Positions 1 to 5,930 of a stretch of 10,575 nt of DNA are shown one piece after another. A model generated the notes under the pieces. That model was given only the letters and a program-made list of their open reading frames with translations. It made no database searches and was not told where the DNA came from. The stretch is taken from the NCBI GenBank assembly GCA_937902055.1, contig CALGUJ010000189.1, positions 1 to 10,575 on the forward strand, written 5' to 3'. Every line of letters starts with the position of its first letter. The first letter of the stretch is position 1. A program made the translations under genes and the position numbers. The DNA is from an uncultured Pelolinea sp. (GTDB taxonomy: Bacteria; Chloroflexota; Anaerolineae; Anaerolineales; Anaerolineaceae).

Positions 1-680
1 AGATCAAAGTGCGCCAACCGCTGCAGGAAGCCGCGTTTGCCGTCAGCAATCTGCATGATAGCAAGGTGGTTGAAGAGTACGCGGAGTTATTGAAAGACGA
101 ATTGAACGTTAAAAACGTCCGTTCCCTGAGCGCTGCCAGCGAAGCGGCCGCCTACGAATTGGTGCCGCTACCCAAGCAATTGGGCCAGAAATATAAAGAC
201 CAATATCCCGCCATCCGCAGCGCGATCCTGGCGCAGAACGCCGAAAAATCGGCCACGGCTTTGCTAAATGGTGAAGGATTGAAAATCTCCGTTGACGGCA
301 CTGAACTGGAAATCCTGCCTGAGGAAGTAGAAGTTCGCATGCAGGCCAAACAGGGATTTGAAGTGGCATCCGAAGGCGCTTACCTGGCTGCATTGGTGAC
401 CACCTTGAACGATGAATTGGTCGATGAAGGTTTGGTGCGCGAGTTTGTGCGGCGCGTCCAGGAAGCCCGCAAACAGGCCGATTTTGAGATTGCCGATCGA
501 ATCAAACTGGTTTATTCATGTTCGCCGAAATTGAAAAAAGCCATTGAGGGATTCAGGGAATACATCCAGGACGAAACCCTGTCGGTGGAACTGGAAGGCG
601 ATAAAACACCGAATACGCTGCCGAATATGAGCGATGAATTCGATGGTGAGAGCCTGACCATCTGGCTGGAGAAAAAGTAA
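1..680 (+). CDS. ileS: isoleucyl-tRNA synthetase, C-terminal part (5' truncated by window)
   Basis: Charges tRNA-Ile with isoleucine in the cytoplasm. Only about the last 226 residues are visible. The first full codon is at base 3 and the reading frame enters from the left. The opening IKVRQPLQ is the typical post-anticodon segment of IleS. It is followed by the DUF5915-like C-terminal domain, with EVRMQAKQGFEVASEG at about bases 324-383 and LVREFVRRVQEARKQADFEI at about 435-494. The protein ends in TIWLEKK, with no terminal Cys-rich zinc finger of the E. coli type. That fits the type-2 (IleS2, eukaryote-like) class, which family knowledge links with low mupirocin sensitivity; the catalytic core that decides this is outside the window. 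A strong terminator follows 9 bases after the stop. Confidence 0.93.
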   Translation, partial: IKVRQPLQEAAFAVSNLHDSKVVEEYAELLKDELNVKNVRSLSAASEAAAYELVPLPKQLGQKYKDQYPAIRSAILAQNAEKSATALLNGEGLKISVDGTELEILPEEVEVRMQAKQGFEVASEGAYLAALVTTLNDELVDEGLVREFVRRVQEARKQADFEIADRIKLVYSCSPKLKKAIEGFREYIQDETLSVELEGDKTPNTLPNMSDEFDGESLTIWLEKK

Positions 681-689
681 AGAAACCGG

Positions 690-724
690 CGGGATGAATT
701 TCACAAGAATTCATCCCGTTTTTT
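690..724 (+). terminator. Rho-independent terminator after ileS
   Basis: The stem arms CGGGATGAATT (690-700) and AATTCATCCCG (708-718) are perfectly complementary over 11 bp, with a 7-base loop (701-707). Six T residues follow (719-724). This is a textbook intrinsic terminator for ileS on the + strand. The opposite strand has no matching T-tract, so it is one-directional. The last T touches the ATG of the next gene at 725. Confidence 0.93.
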
Positions 725-1186
725 ATGAAGATTCCCAACCAACCCGGTAATTACCTCATCATCGGAGCCCTAAAGCAGGAAGAGATGTTTTCCGCCAAAT
801 CCTTTGGAAAGCGGATACTGCCAAAAGGCATCTATTTTTACTGTGGAGCCGCGCATGGCTCGGGCGGATTACGAGCGCGCATCCGACGCCACCTTAACCC
901 TCAAACGGTTCGATTCTGGCATTTCGATTATTTAAAAGATCGCCTCGCAATTCTTGAGGTTTGGTGGCAGGTGGATGAACACAACCGGGAATGTGAAAGC
1001 CTGCACGCGCTGGCAGATCTGCCGGGAGCGGTTTTCCCGATTGCCGGATTTGGAGCCGGCGATTGCAGCAACCGCTGCCCGGCTCACCTGGTATGCTTTC
1101 CTGCGGGTAGCGATCTGAATATAATTTTTGTCTGCCTTCACAAAAACGGATTGTCTTTTGAGCGGGAAATTCTGGAATCCGGTTAA
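725..1186 (+). CDS. DUF123 (GIY-YIG-like) family protein
   Basis: A 153-residue protein of the DUF123 family, related in fold to GIY-YIG nucleases and sometimes found fused to endonuclease III. Visible signatures are GNYLI at residues 8-12, KGIYFYCGAAHGSGGLRARI at 34-53, an RRH at 54-56, WHFDYL at 65-70, and a C-terminal FGAGDCSNRCPAHL at 109-122. The spacing C114-x3-C118-x2-H121 could bind metal. The biochemical role is not established; a nuclease or DNA-repair accessory role is only inference from the fold. ATG 725 is preferred because the conserved G-x-Y strand begins within ten residues of it. There is no Shine-Dalgarno, only the T-tract of the ileS terminator. The downstream neighbour is lspA, 36 bases away. 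Confidence 0.85.
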   Translation: MKIPNQPGNYLIIGALKQEEMFSAKSFGKRILPKGIYFYCGAAHGSGGLRARIRRHLNPQTVRFWHFDYLKDRLAILEVWWQVDEHNRECESLHALADLPGAVFPIAGFGAGDCSNRCPAHLVCFPAGSDLNIIFVCLHKNGLSFEREILESG

Positions 1187-1199
1187 ATCGGTTAAAATC
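1181..1199 (+). promoter_or_regulatory. possible weak promoter region before lspA (tandem GGTTAAA)
   Basis: A near-perfect tandem repeat, GGTTAAATC then GGTTAAAATC, spans the DUF123 stop and the lspA leader. The second copy contains TAAAAT (1193-1198), five of six matches to a -10 box. The best -35 at normal spacing, TTCTGG (1170-1175), is poor, so this is only a candidate. Confidence 0.25.
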
Positions 1200-1210
1200 C
1201 TAATGGAAAT

Positions 1211-1216
1211 GAGGAA
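1211..1216 (+). promoter_or_regulatory. ribosome binding site of lspA
   Basis: GAGGAA lies 6 bases upstream of the TTG at 1223. It decides this non-ATG start, since no ATG or GTG in frame is as well placed. Confidence 0.7.
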
Positions 1217-1222
1217 TTCACG

Positions 1223-1747
1223 TTGAAGAAGAAAATCCACAGTTATCTGGTATTGTTATTGATTGCCTCAATTATCATCGCTCTGGATCAATGGACCAAG
1301 GCGCTGGTGCGCGACAACCTTGCCATGGGAGAAATTTGGATGCCCTGGGTTTGGCTTTCACCCTATGCGCGGGTTGTGCATTGGTATAACACCGGCGTTG
1401 CGTTTGGAATGTTCCAGGATCATGGCATGATTTTTAAAGTATTGAACAGCATCATTGCGGTGTTGATCCTGGTCTTTTTCCCGCGTTTATCCGAGGGAGA
1501 TTGGTTCCTTAAAGTAGCGTTAAGCATGCAGTTCGGAGGAGCGGTGGGAAACCTGATCGATCGCTTCACCCTGGGGCACGTAACCGATTTTATTTCCATT
1601 GGAAATTTCGCGGTGTTCAATATCGCAGATGCGTCGGTTACCATGGGAGTAGGCATTATGATCCTCGGATTGTGGTACCAGGAAAAGCGCGATAAAGCGC
1701 AAAAAGCGCTCGCCGAGAACGAACACGCCGGTGATCAACCCGGCTGA
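1223..1747 (+). CDS. lspA: lipoprotein signal peptidase (signal peptidase II)
   Basis: Inner-membrane aspartyl protease that cleaves the signal peptide from prolipoproteins after lipidation. The 174 residues contain the family motifs in order: DQWTK at 22-26 after the first membrane helix (about 8-21), NTGVAFGMF at 56-64, GGAVGNLIDR at 105-114, TDFI at 121-124 and FNIADASV at 132-139. The two catalytic aspartates are most likely D122 and D136. Four membrane helices are apparent, at about 8-22, 70-86, 96-112 and 136-152. It starts with TTG behind a good Shine-Dalgarno. A charged tail rich in Lys, Ala and Glu (about 153-174) follows the last helix. The gene's end overlaps the start of rluD, an lspA-rluD order common in many bacteria. 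Confidence 0.95.
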   Translation: MKKKIHSYLVLLLIASIIIALDQWTKALVRDNLAMGEIWMPWVWLSPYARVVHWYNTGVAFGMFQDHGMIFKVLNSIIAVLILVFFPRLSEGDWFLKVALSMQFGGAVGNLIDRFTLGHVTDFISIGNFAVFNIADASVTMGVGIMILGLWYQEKRDKAQKALAENEHAGDQPG

Positions 1748-2678
1748 TCCAGGAAAAGTGGAAAGCGTAAAATACGATTATCGCTTTACCGATAACCAAC
1801 CGCAGCGGTTGGATATTTTTTTGACCCAGCAAATACCGGAAATTTCGCGCAGCCAAATCCAACGGCTGGTAAAAATAGGGTGTGTGCTGGTGAACAATGA
1901 ATTGCCGCGGAAGAGCGGAACGATGCTGGAAAACGGAGACCGGATTTGGGTGGAACTGCCGCCTCCTGAACCGCTCGATCTGGTTCCGGAGGATATCGAT
2001 TTGACTATCATTTACGAGGACGAAAACGTCGTGATGGTCAATAAACCGGCCGGAATGGTCGTGCACCCCTCAGCCGGCCACGATCAGGGTACGCTGGTGC
2101 ATGCCGCCCTGGCCCACGCACCTTTCATGGCCGGGATCGGCGGCAAAATGCGGCCAGGCATTGTGCATCGCCTGGATAAAGATACCTCGGGATTGATCCT
2201 GATCGCGAAAAATGAATCGTCGCATCAATGGCTGCAGAAGCAATTCAAGGAACGCAAGGTGGAAAAGAAATACCTGGCTTTGGTGGATGGGCATCCGAAA
2301 ACGCCCAGCGGGCGCATCATCGCGCCGATCATGCGCGATCGGTTTGATCGCAAGAAAATGGCTATTGCTCCGGAGGGGGAAGGCCGCTTTGCCGAAACGG
2401 AGTATCACACCTTGAAAGCGTATAAATTCCACACGTACCTGGAGGTGCATCCTCTGACCGGGCGCACTCACCAGATCAGAGTGCATATGGCCTCGATAGG
2501 CTGCCCAATTGCGGGCGACAGGGTTTACGGATATCGTAATCCCTCCATCTCTCTGGAAAGGCATTTTCTGCATGCCTATCAGATTAGCATCTGCCTGTTG
2601 AACGAGCGCAAACCGCGCACCTTCCAGGCGGAAATGCCGGAGGACCTGGCTGCAGTATTAAATTCACTTTTTTCTTAA
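1731..2678 (+). CDS. rluD: 23S rRNA pseudouridine synthase, RluD family
   Basis: Isomerises uridine to pseudouridine in large-subunit rRNA. The 315 residues hold an S4 RNA-binding domain (about 26-78, with RLDIFL and [12 protein letters not shown]) and then the RluA-type catalytic domain. That domain contains [14 protein letters not shown] at 100-113, [12 protein letters not shown] at 143-154 and [15 protein letters not shown] further on. The catalytic aspartate is probably D149. It could also be an RluA or RluC relative, but the S4 domain and length favour RluD. The GTG start at 1731 overlaps lspA by 17 bases and lacks a clear Shine-Dalgarno, suggesting translational coupling. A second GTG at 1758, with AGGA just before it, is a credible alternative that would shorten the protein by nine residues. 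Confidence 0.93.
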   Translation: MINPADPGKVESVKYDYRFTDNQPQRLDIFLTQQIPEISRSQIQRLVKIGCVLVNNELPRKSGTMLENGDRIWVELPPPEPLDLVPEDIDLTIIYEDENVVMVNKPAGMVVHPSAGHDQGTLVHAALAHAPFMAGIGGKMRPGIVHRLDKDTSGLILIAKNESSHQWLQKQFKERKVEKKYLALVDGHPKTPSGRIIAPIMRDRFDRKKMAIAPEGEGRFAETEYHTLKAYKFHTYLEVHPLTGRTHQIRVHMASIGCPIAGDRVYGYRNPSISLERHFLHAYQISICLLNERKPRTFQAEMPEDLAAVLNSLFS

Positions 2679-3736
2679 TGGAGCAGGATATGGCGTTTGA
2701 AAATGGAATCATTGACTTACGTTCGGACACGGTTACCCAGCCAACTGCCGAGATGCGCGCTGCCATGGCGGCAGCACCGGTGGGGGACGACGTTTATGGC
2801 GAGGATTCGACCGTGATCGCTTTGGAAGAACGCGCGGCTGAAATGACGGGGAAGGAAGCTGGCTTATTCGTCACTTCAGGCACCATGGGCAATTTGATCG
2901 CCGTACTGACCCATTGCGGGCGGGGCGACGAAGCCATGATGGGAACCAACGGTCACACCTTTTTGCACGAGGTTGGCGGCATCTCAGCGCTGGGAGGGGT
3001 TTTCCCCCACTTGATTCCGAACCGGGCTGATGGTACCCTCTCAATTGAAGATATTCAGGCGGCTTTCAGAGAGGAAGATATTCACCATCCGCCATCGCGA
3101 TTGTTGATCCTTGAAAACACCCAAAACCAGTGCGGGGGAATTCCGCTATCAGTGGACTACATGAGGTCGGCGGGAACAATTGCCCACAGCCTGCATATGG
3201 ATTTGCATCTGGACGGGGCGCGGGTTTTCAACGCCGCCAAAGCGTTGAATGTTTCGGCTCGCGATATTTGCGAACCGGTGGATTCGGTCATGTTCTGCCT
3301 TTCCAAGGGGTTGTGCGCTCCGGTAGGCTCGATGCTGTGCGGGGGGCGGGATTTTATAGCCAGGGCGCGCAAGATCCGCAAACAATTGGGTGGAGGGATG
3401 CGCCAGGCGGGTGTGATTGCTGCGGCAGGACTGGTCGCGCTTCAGAAAATGGTTGATCGCCTGCCTGAAGATCACCGGCGGGCTAAAAAGCTGGAACAAG
3501 GATTGTCAGGACTTGAAGGGCTAGAGATCGTGAAAGGTGGCGCGTGGACCAATATGGTTTTCCTGCGCGTAAAACCGGAAGCAGGGAAGGATTGCGCTGT
3601 AATTAAAAATCACCTGAAACAGTCCGGAATCCTGGTGGGCATGTCTGGCGTGGATGAATTCAGATTTGTCACGCATTACTGGATCGATGACGCGGATGTT
3701 GATAAAACCATTGAAGCAATTACTGCAATCATTTGA
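2678..3736 (+). CDS. ltaE: low-specificity L-threonine aldolase
   Basis: PLP-dependent enzyme that splits threonine or allo-threonine into glycine and acetaldehyde. The 352 residues show [12 protein letters not shown] at 12-23, [14 protein letters not shown] at 33-46, the PLP lysine K210 in [17 protein letters not shown] at 177-187 and GGGMRQAG later. Compared with the E. coli enzyme from memory, H93 and H136 match its H83 and H126, and K210 matches K197. The usual ENTHN motif reads ENTQN at 146-150. The first ATG (2678) shares its A with the rluD stop (TAATG). The ATG at 2690 has GGAG (2680-2683) six bases upstream and leaves only seven residues before IDLRS, so the true start may be 2690. 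Activity on other beta-hydroxy amino acids is possible. Confidence 0.93.
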   Translation: MEQDMAFENGIIDLRSDTVTQPTAEMRAAMAAAPVGDDVYGEDSTVIALEERAAEMTGKEAGLFVTSGTMGNLIAVLTHCGRGDEAMMGTNGHTFLHEVGGISALGGVFPHLIPNRADGTLSIEDIQAAFREEDIHHPPSRLLILENTQNQCGGIPLSVDYMRSAGTIAHSLHMDLHLDGARVFNAAKALNVSARDICEPVDSVMFCLSKGLCAPVGSMLCGGRDFIARARKIRKQLGGGMRQAGVIAAAGLVALQKMVDRLPEDHRRAKKLEQGLSGLEGLEIVKGGAWTNMVFLRVKPEAGKDCAVIKNHLKQSGILVGMSGVDEFRFVTHYWIDDADVDKTIEAITAII

Positions 3737-3760
3737 ACATGGTTGTAATAATCAAGCAAG

Positions 3761-3777
3761 GTTGGTTTTGTTATAAT
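3761..3777 (+). promoter_or_regulatory. extended -10 promoter for the purine nucleoside phosphorylase gene
   Basis: A consensus TATAAT (3772-3777) is preceded by TG one base upstream (3769-3770), forming an extended -10 element. The sequence at the -35 position (about 3749-3754, TAATCA) is weak, as is usual for extended -10 promoters. Transcription would begin near 3784 and leave a leader of about 30 bases before the start codon. Confidence 0.7.
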
Positions 3778-3804
3778 CAAAATAATGATATTGGTTGGGT
3801 TGCC

Positions 3805-3810
3805 AAGGAG
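3805..3810 (+). promoter_or_regulatory. ribosome binding site of the purine nucleoside phosphorylase gene
   Basis: AAGGAG lies five bases before ATG 3816. It rules out the upstream in-frame TTG at 3795 as the start, since that codon precedes the Shine-Dalgarno. Confidence 0.85.
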
Positions 3811-3815
3811 AGCAC

Positions 3816-4655
3816 ATGTCCGATTTTATTACGCTTGAAATGATCGACCGGGCTGTGGACGTTATCCGCAGCAAAACCTCCCGAAAGCCTGAAGTCGGTT
3901 TGATTTTGGGTTCGGGGTTAGGGGATTTGGCGGATTCCATTCAACCCGCGGATTACATTGATTATCGCGAGATCCCGGAATGGCCGCGGTCCACGATCAT
4001 GGGCCACAAAGGACGCCTGGTGATCGGCGAACTGGAATCCAAATCTGTGCTGACCATGCAGGGCAGGGCTCATTACTACGAAGGATATCCCATGCACGTG
4101 GTCGGTTTTCCGATCAGGGTGATGATCCGCCTGGGAATTAAATATCTGATCGTAACCAATGCCGCCGGCGCGGTCCACCCGGATTACCTGCCGGGAGATC
4201 TCATGTTGATCAAGGATCACCTGTCCCTGGTGGGGATGTGTGGCTTGAATCCGCTGCGCGGTCCGAATATCGACGAATTGGGTGAACGCTTCCCCGACAT
4301 GAGCCAGGCCTATAATCCCGAATTATTGAAGCTGGCGAAGGAAGCCGCTGTGGAGAAAGGCATTCAACCGCGGGAAGGCGTCTACATCTGCCTTTCCGGA
4401 CCTTCATTCGAGACACCCGCTGACCTGCGGTTCCTGCGCACCATCGGCGCGGACGCCGTGGGGATGTCGACTGTCCCTGAAGTGATCGTGGCCCACCATG
4501 GCGGCATCAAAGTACTGGGCATTTCCGGCATCAGTAATAAAGCCAATCTGGATGGGTCGAACGTAACCACGCATGAGGAAGTGCTCGAAGCAGGCAAGGT
4601 ATTGGTTCCAAAACTGGAAGCGATTGTGCGGGGAGTTCTCCGAAGAATTCCATGA
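3816..4655 (+). CDS. punA: purine nucleoside phosphorylase (trimeric PNP family)
   Basis: Cytoplasmic enzyme of purine salvage that phosphorolyses (deoxy)inosine and guanosine to free base plus ribose-1-phosphate. The 279 residues fit the trimeric PNP/MTAP family. The motifs are GLILGSGLG at 28-36 (phosphate loop), MQGRAHYYEGY at 81-91 (phosphate-contacting R84 and H86), VTNAAGAV at 113-120, LSGPSFETPAD at 193-203, GADAVGMSTVPEV at 211-223 and ISNKA at 239-243. By analogy with human PNP, F198, E199, M217 and N241 line the nucleoside pocket. The N at 241 favours 6-oxopurine PNP over methylthioadenosine phosphorylase. The gene has its own promoter and Shine-Dalgarno, which separates it from the upstream group. 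No clear terminator follows. Confidence 0.94.
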   Translation: MSDFITLEMIDRAVDVIRSKTSRKPEVGLILGSGLGDLADSIQPADYIDYREIPEWPRSTIMGHKGRLVIGELESKSVLTMQGRAHYYEGYPMHVVGFPIRVMIRLGIKYLIVTNAAGAVHPDYLPGDLMLIKDHLSLVGMCGLNPLRGPNIDELGERFPDMSQAYNPELLKLAKEAAVEKGIQPREGVYICLSGPSFETPADLRFLRTIGADAVGMSTVPEVIVAHHGGIKVLGISGISNKANLDGSNVTTHEEVLEAGKVLVPKLEAIVRGVLRRIP

Positions 4656-4696
4656 ACTGATTTATGTGTTGGGAAGATTGTATTAACAAGTAAATA

Positions 4697-5377
4697 ATGG
4701 AAGAGCTATTCAGATTCCTTGCGAATTACGAAGTGGGGATTTATATCGTCTTGGGTACGGTGGTTTTAATATACCTGAAGCGGTTATTCGATGCTTTAAG
4801 CGCGTTGGGAAAGGCGCAATTCGGTCTGGAGCGTGAAGTAGCCCAAAAAAGCCTGCGATTATCCATCACCGTGTTGGCTTTGATAACGCTTCTGGGAGTA
4901 TCCAACTTTATCCTGGTATCGGTGGCGTCGGTGAAATTTCCCGGTATTTCCAGGATAGCAACCCCGACCATCGATCCGCTGGCCACCCAAAGCCCCCTCG
5001 ATCAGGCTGCCATCACGCAAACGCCGGAGACTTTCTTCCAAACGCAAACCGCCATTGCCCTGACAGGCTGCGTTCCCGGCCAATTGGAATGGGTGCAGCC
5101 CATGTCGGGTGATGAAGTGAGCGGTTCGGTTGAGCTGAAGGGTACGGTGAATACACCCAACCTGGGTTTCTACAAGTATGAGTATCAAATGCAGGGCGAC
5201 GATCTTTGGACGCCAATCTCGGCAGGGAACCGGCCGATCGTGGAGGAAGCTTTTGGCGGCCGTTGGAACACCGAGCAATTGGAAGCGGGAAATTATTCAC
5301 TGCGGCTGGTGGTTTCGGACAACCAAAATAACCTGCTGCAGCCTTGCGTTATCAATGTAAAGGTGATACCTCAATAA
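4697..5377 (+). CDS. membrane protein with two N-terminal helices and an extracytoplasmic Ig-like domain
   Basis: Function unknown. The 226 residues begin with a short N-terminus and a membrane helix (about 12-28). A basic, probably cytoplasmic loop follows (29-55, with FGLEREVAQKS), then a second helix (56-78). A low-complexity linker rich in Thr, Pro, Gln and Ala spans about 86-122. The C-terminal domain (125-224) has beta-strand features including WVQPMSGDEVSGSVELKGTV, GGRWNTEQL and GNYSLRLVVSD. It resembles the Ig-like/FN3-like domains seen on Chloroflexota surface proteins. C125 and C217 bracket the domain and could form a disulfide. The positive-inside rule places this domain outside. 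No Shine-Dalgarno is evident before ATG 4697. The next gene, an acetyltransferase, starts four bases after the stop, so the two are probably co-transcribed. Confidence 0.75.
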   Translation: MEELFRFLANYEVGIYIVLGTVVLIYLKRLFDALSALGKAQFGLEREVAQKSLRLSITVLALITLLGVSNFILVSVASVKFPGISRIATPTIDPLATQSPLDQAAITQTPETFFQTQTAIALTGCVPGQLEWVQPMSGDEVSGSVELKGTVNTPNLGFYKYEYQMQGDDLWTPISAGNRPIVEEAFGGRWNTEQLEAGNYSLRLVVSDNQNNLLQPCVINVKVIPQ

Positions 5378-5381
5378 GCAT

Positions 5382-5921
5382 ATGGCTGAAATAATGGTAC
5401 GTCAGGCGGTAACGCCGGATATCGAATTGCTGGCAAAATTTGACCATTCCGTTAAGACTGAACGCGTGTGGCAAATGATGCAAAGCGTGGACGAAGGCAG
5501 GATCGTGACTTCATTCATCGAAAATAACCTTCCGCGTGAAATGCGGCTGCCCTATCCGAAATCGCCGGACATGTTGGTCGAGCGCTGGAAACACTACTCC
5601 AATGTATTCGTGGCTTCGATCAATAACATCCCGGTGGGTTACATTGCTATCATGGCCAGTTTTCTGCCTGAATTGATCTGGATCAAAGATCTGGTAGTGG
5701 ATGAACCATGGCGACGCAAGGGCGTAGGCTCTTCGCTGCTCCAGGCTGTCATCGATTGGGGTGCGGATCGTCGTTTTATCCGCATCACGCTGGAAATGTC
5801 TTCGAAGAACTATCCGGCGGTCTGCATTGCAAAAAAATGCGGGTTCGATTATGCTGGATTTAACGATAATTATTTTAATAATAGCGATATTGCATTATTT
5901 TTTTCACGTTTTATCAAGTAA
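5382..5921 (+). CDS. GNAT-family N-acetyltransferase
   Basis: Probably transfers an acetyl group from acetyl-CoA to an amine; the substrate is unknown. The 179 residues show the GNAT core. VGYIAIM (85-91) is a beta strand, IKDLVVDEPW (101-110) leads into the acetyl-CoA pyrophosphate loop RRKGVG (111-116), and the helix SSLLQAVIDWGA follows. SKNYPAVCIAKKCGF (141-155) is the motif B region, with N143 in the usual Asn position. The N-terminal part (about 20-75) is long and charged, possibly a substrate-specific region. The gene sits between a membrane protein and a membrane sensor, so a role in modifying a partner protein is conceivable but unproven. The last 60 or so bases are distinctly AT-rich. 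ATG 5382 has no strong Shine-Dalgarno; ATG 5394 is an alternative start. Confidence 0.87.
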   Translation: MAEIMVRQAVTPDIELLAKFDHSVKTERVWQMMQSVDEGRIVTSFIENNLPREMRLPYPKSPDMLVERWKHYSNVFVASINNIPVGYIAIMASFLPELIWIKDLVVDEPWRRKGVGSSLLQAVIDWGADRRFIRITLEMSSKNYPAVCIAKKCGFDYAGFNDNYFNNSDIALFFSRFIK

Positions 5922-5930
5922 GTCGGGAAA

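Noticed and set aside
2070..2573. Long open frame on the minus strand opposite rluD
   Set aside because: It lies wholly inside a well-supported gene, resembles no protein family, and is explained by the codon composition of the + strand gene.
3130..3456. Open frame in a second + frame inside the threonine aldolase gene
   Set aside because: A shadow of the aldolase coding sequence, with low-complexity Gly/Arg-rich content and no recognisable domain.
4632..4651. Hairpin GGAGTTCT / AGAATTCC at the end of the purine nucleoside phosphorylase gene
   Set aside because: The 8-bp stem has one G-U pair, lies inside the coding region and has no T-tract after it, so it is not a credible terminator.
4656..4696. 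Promoter for the two-helix membrane protein gene
   Set aside because: TTGGGA (4669-4674) and TAAATA (4691-4696) have near-normal spacing, but transcription would then start inside the gene. No other convincing pair is present.
5890..5916. TTGCAT ... TTATCA as a promoter for the membrane regulator gene
   Set aside because: The spacing is 15 bases and the -10 match is poor.
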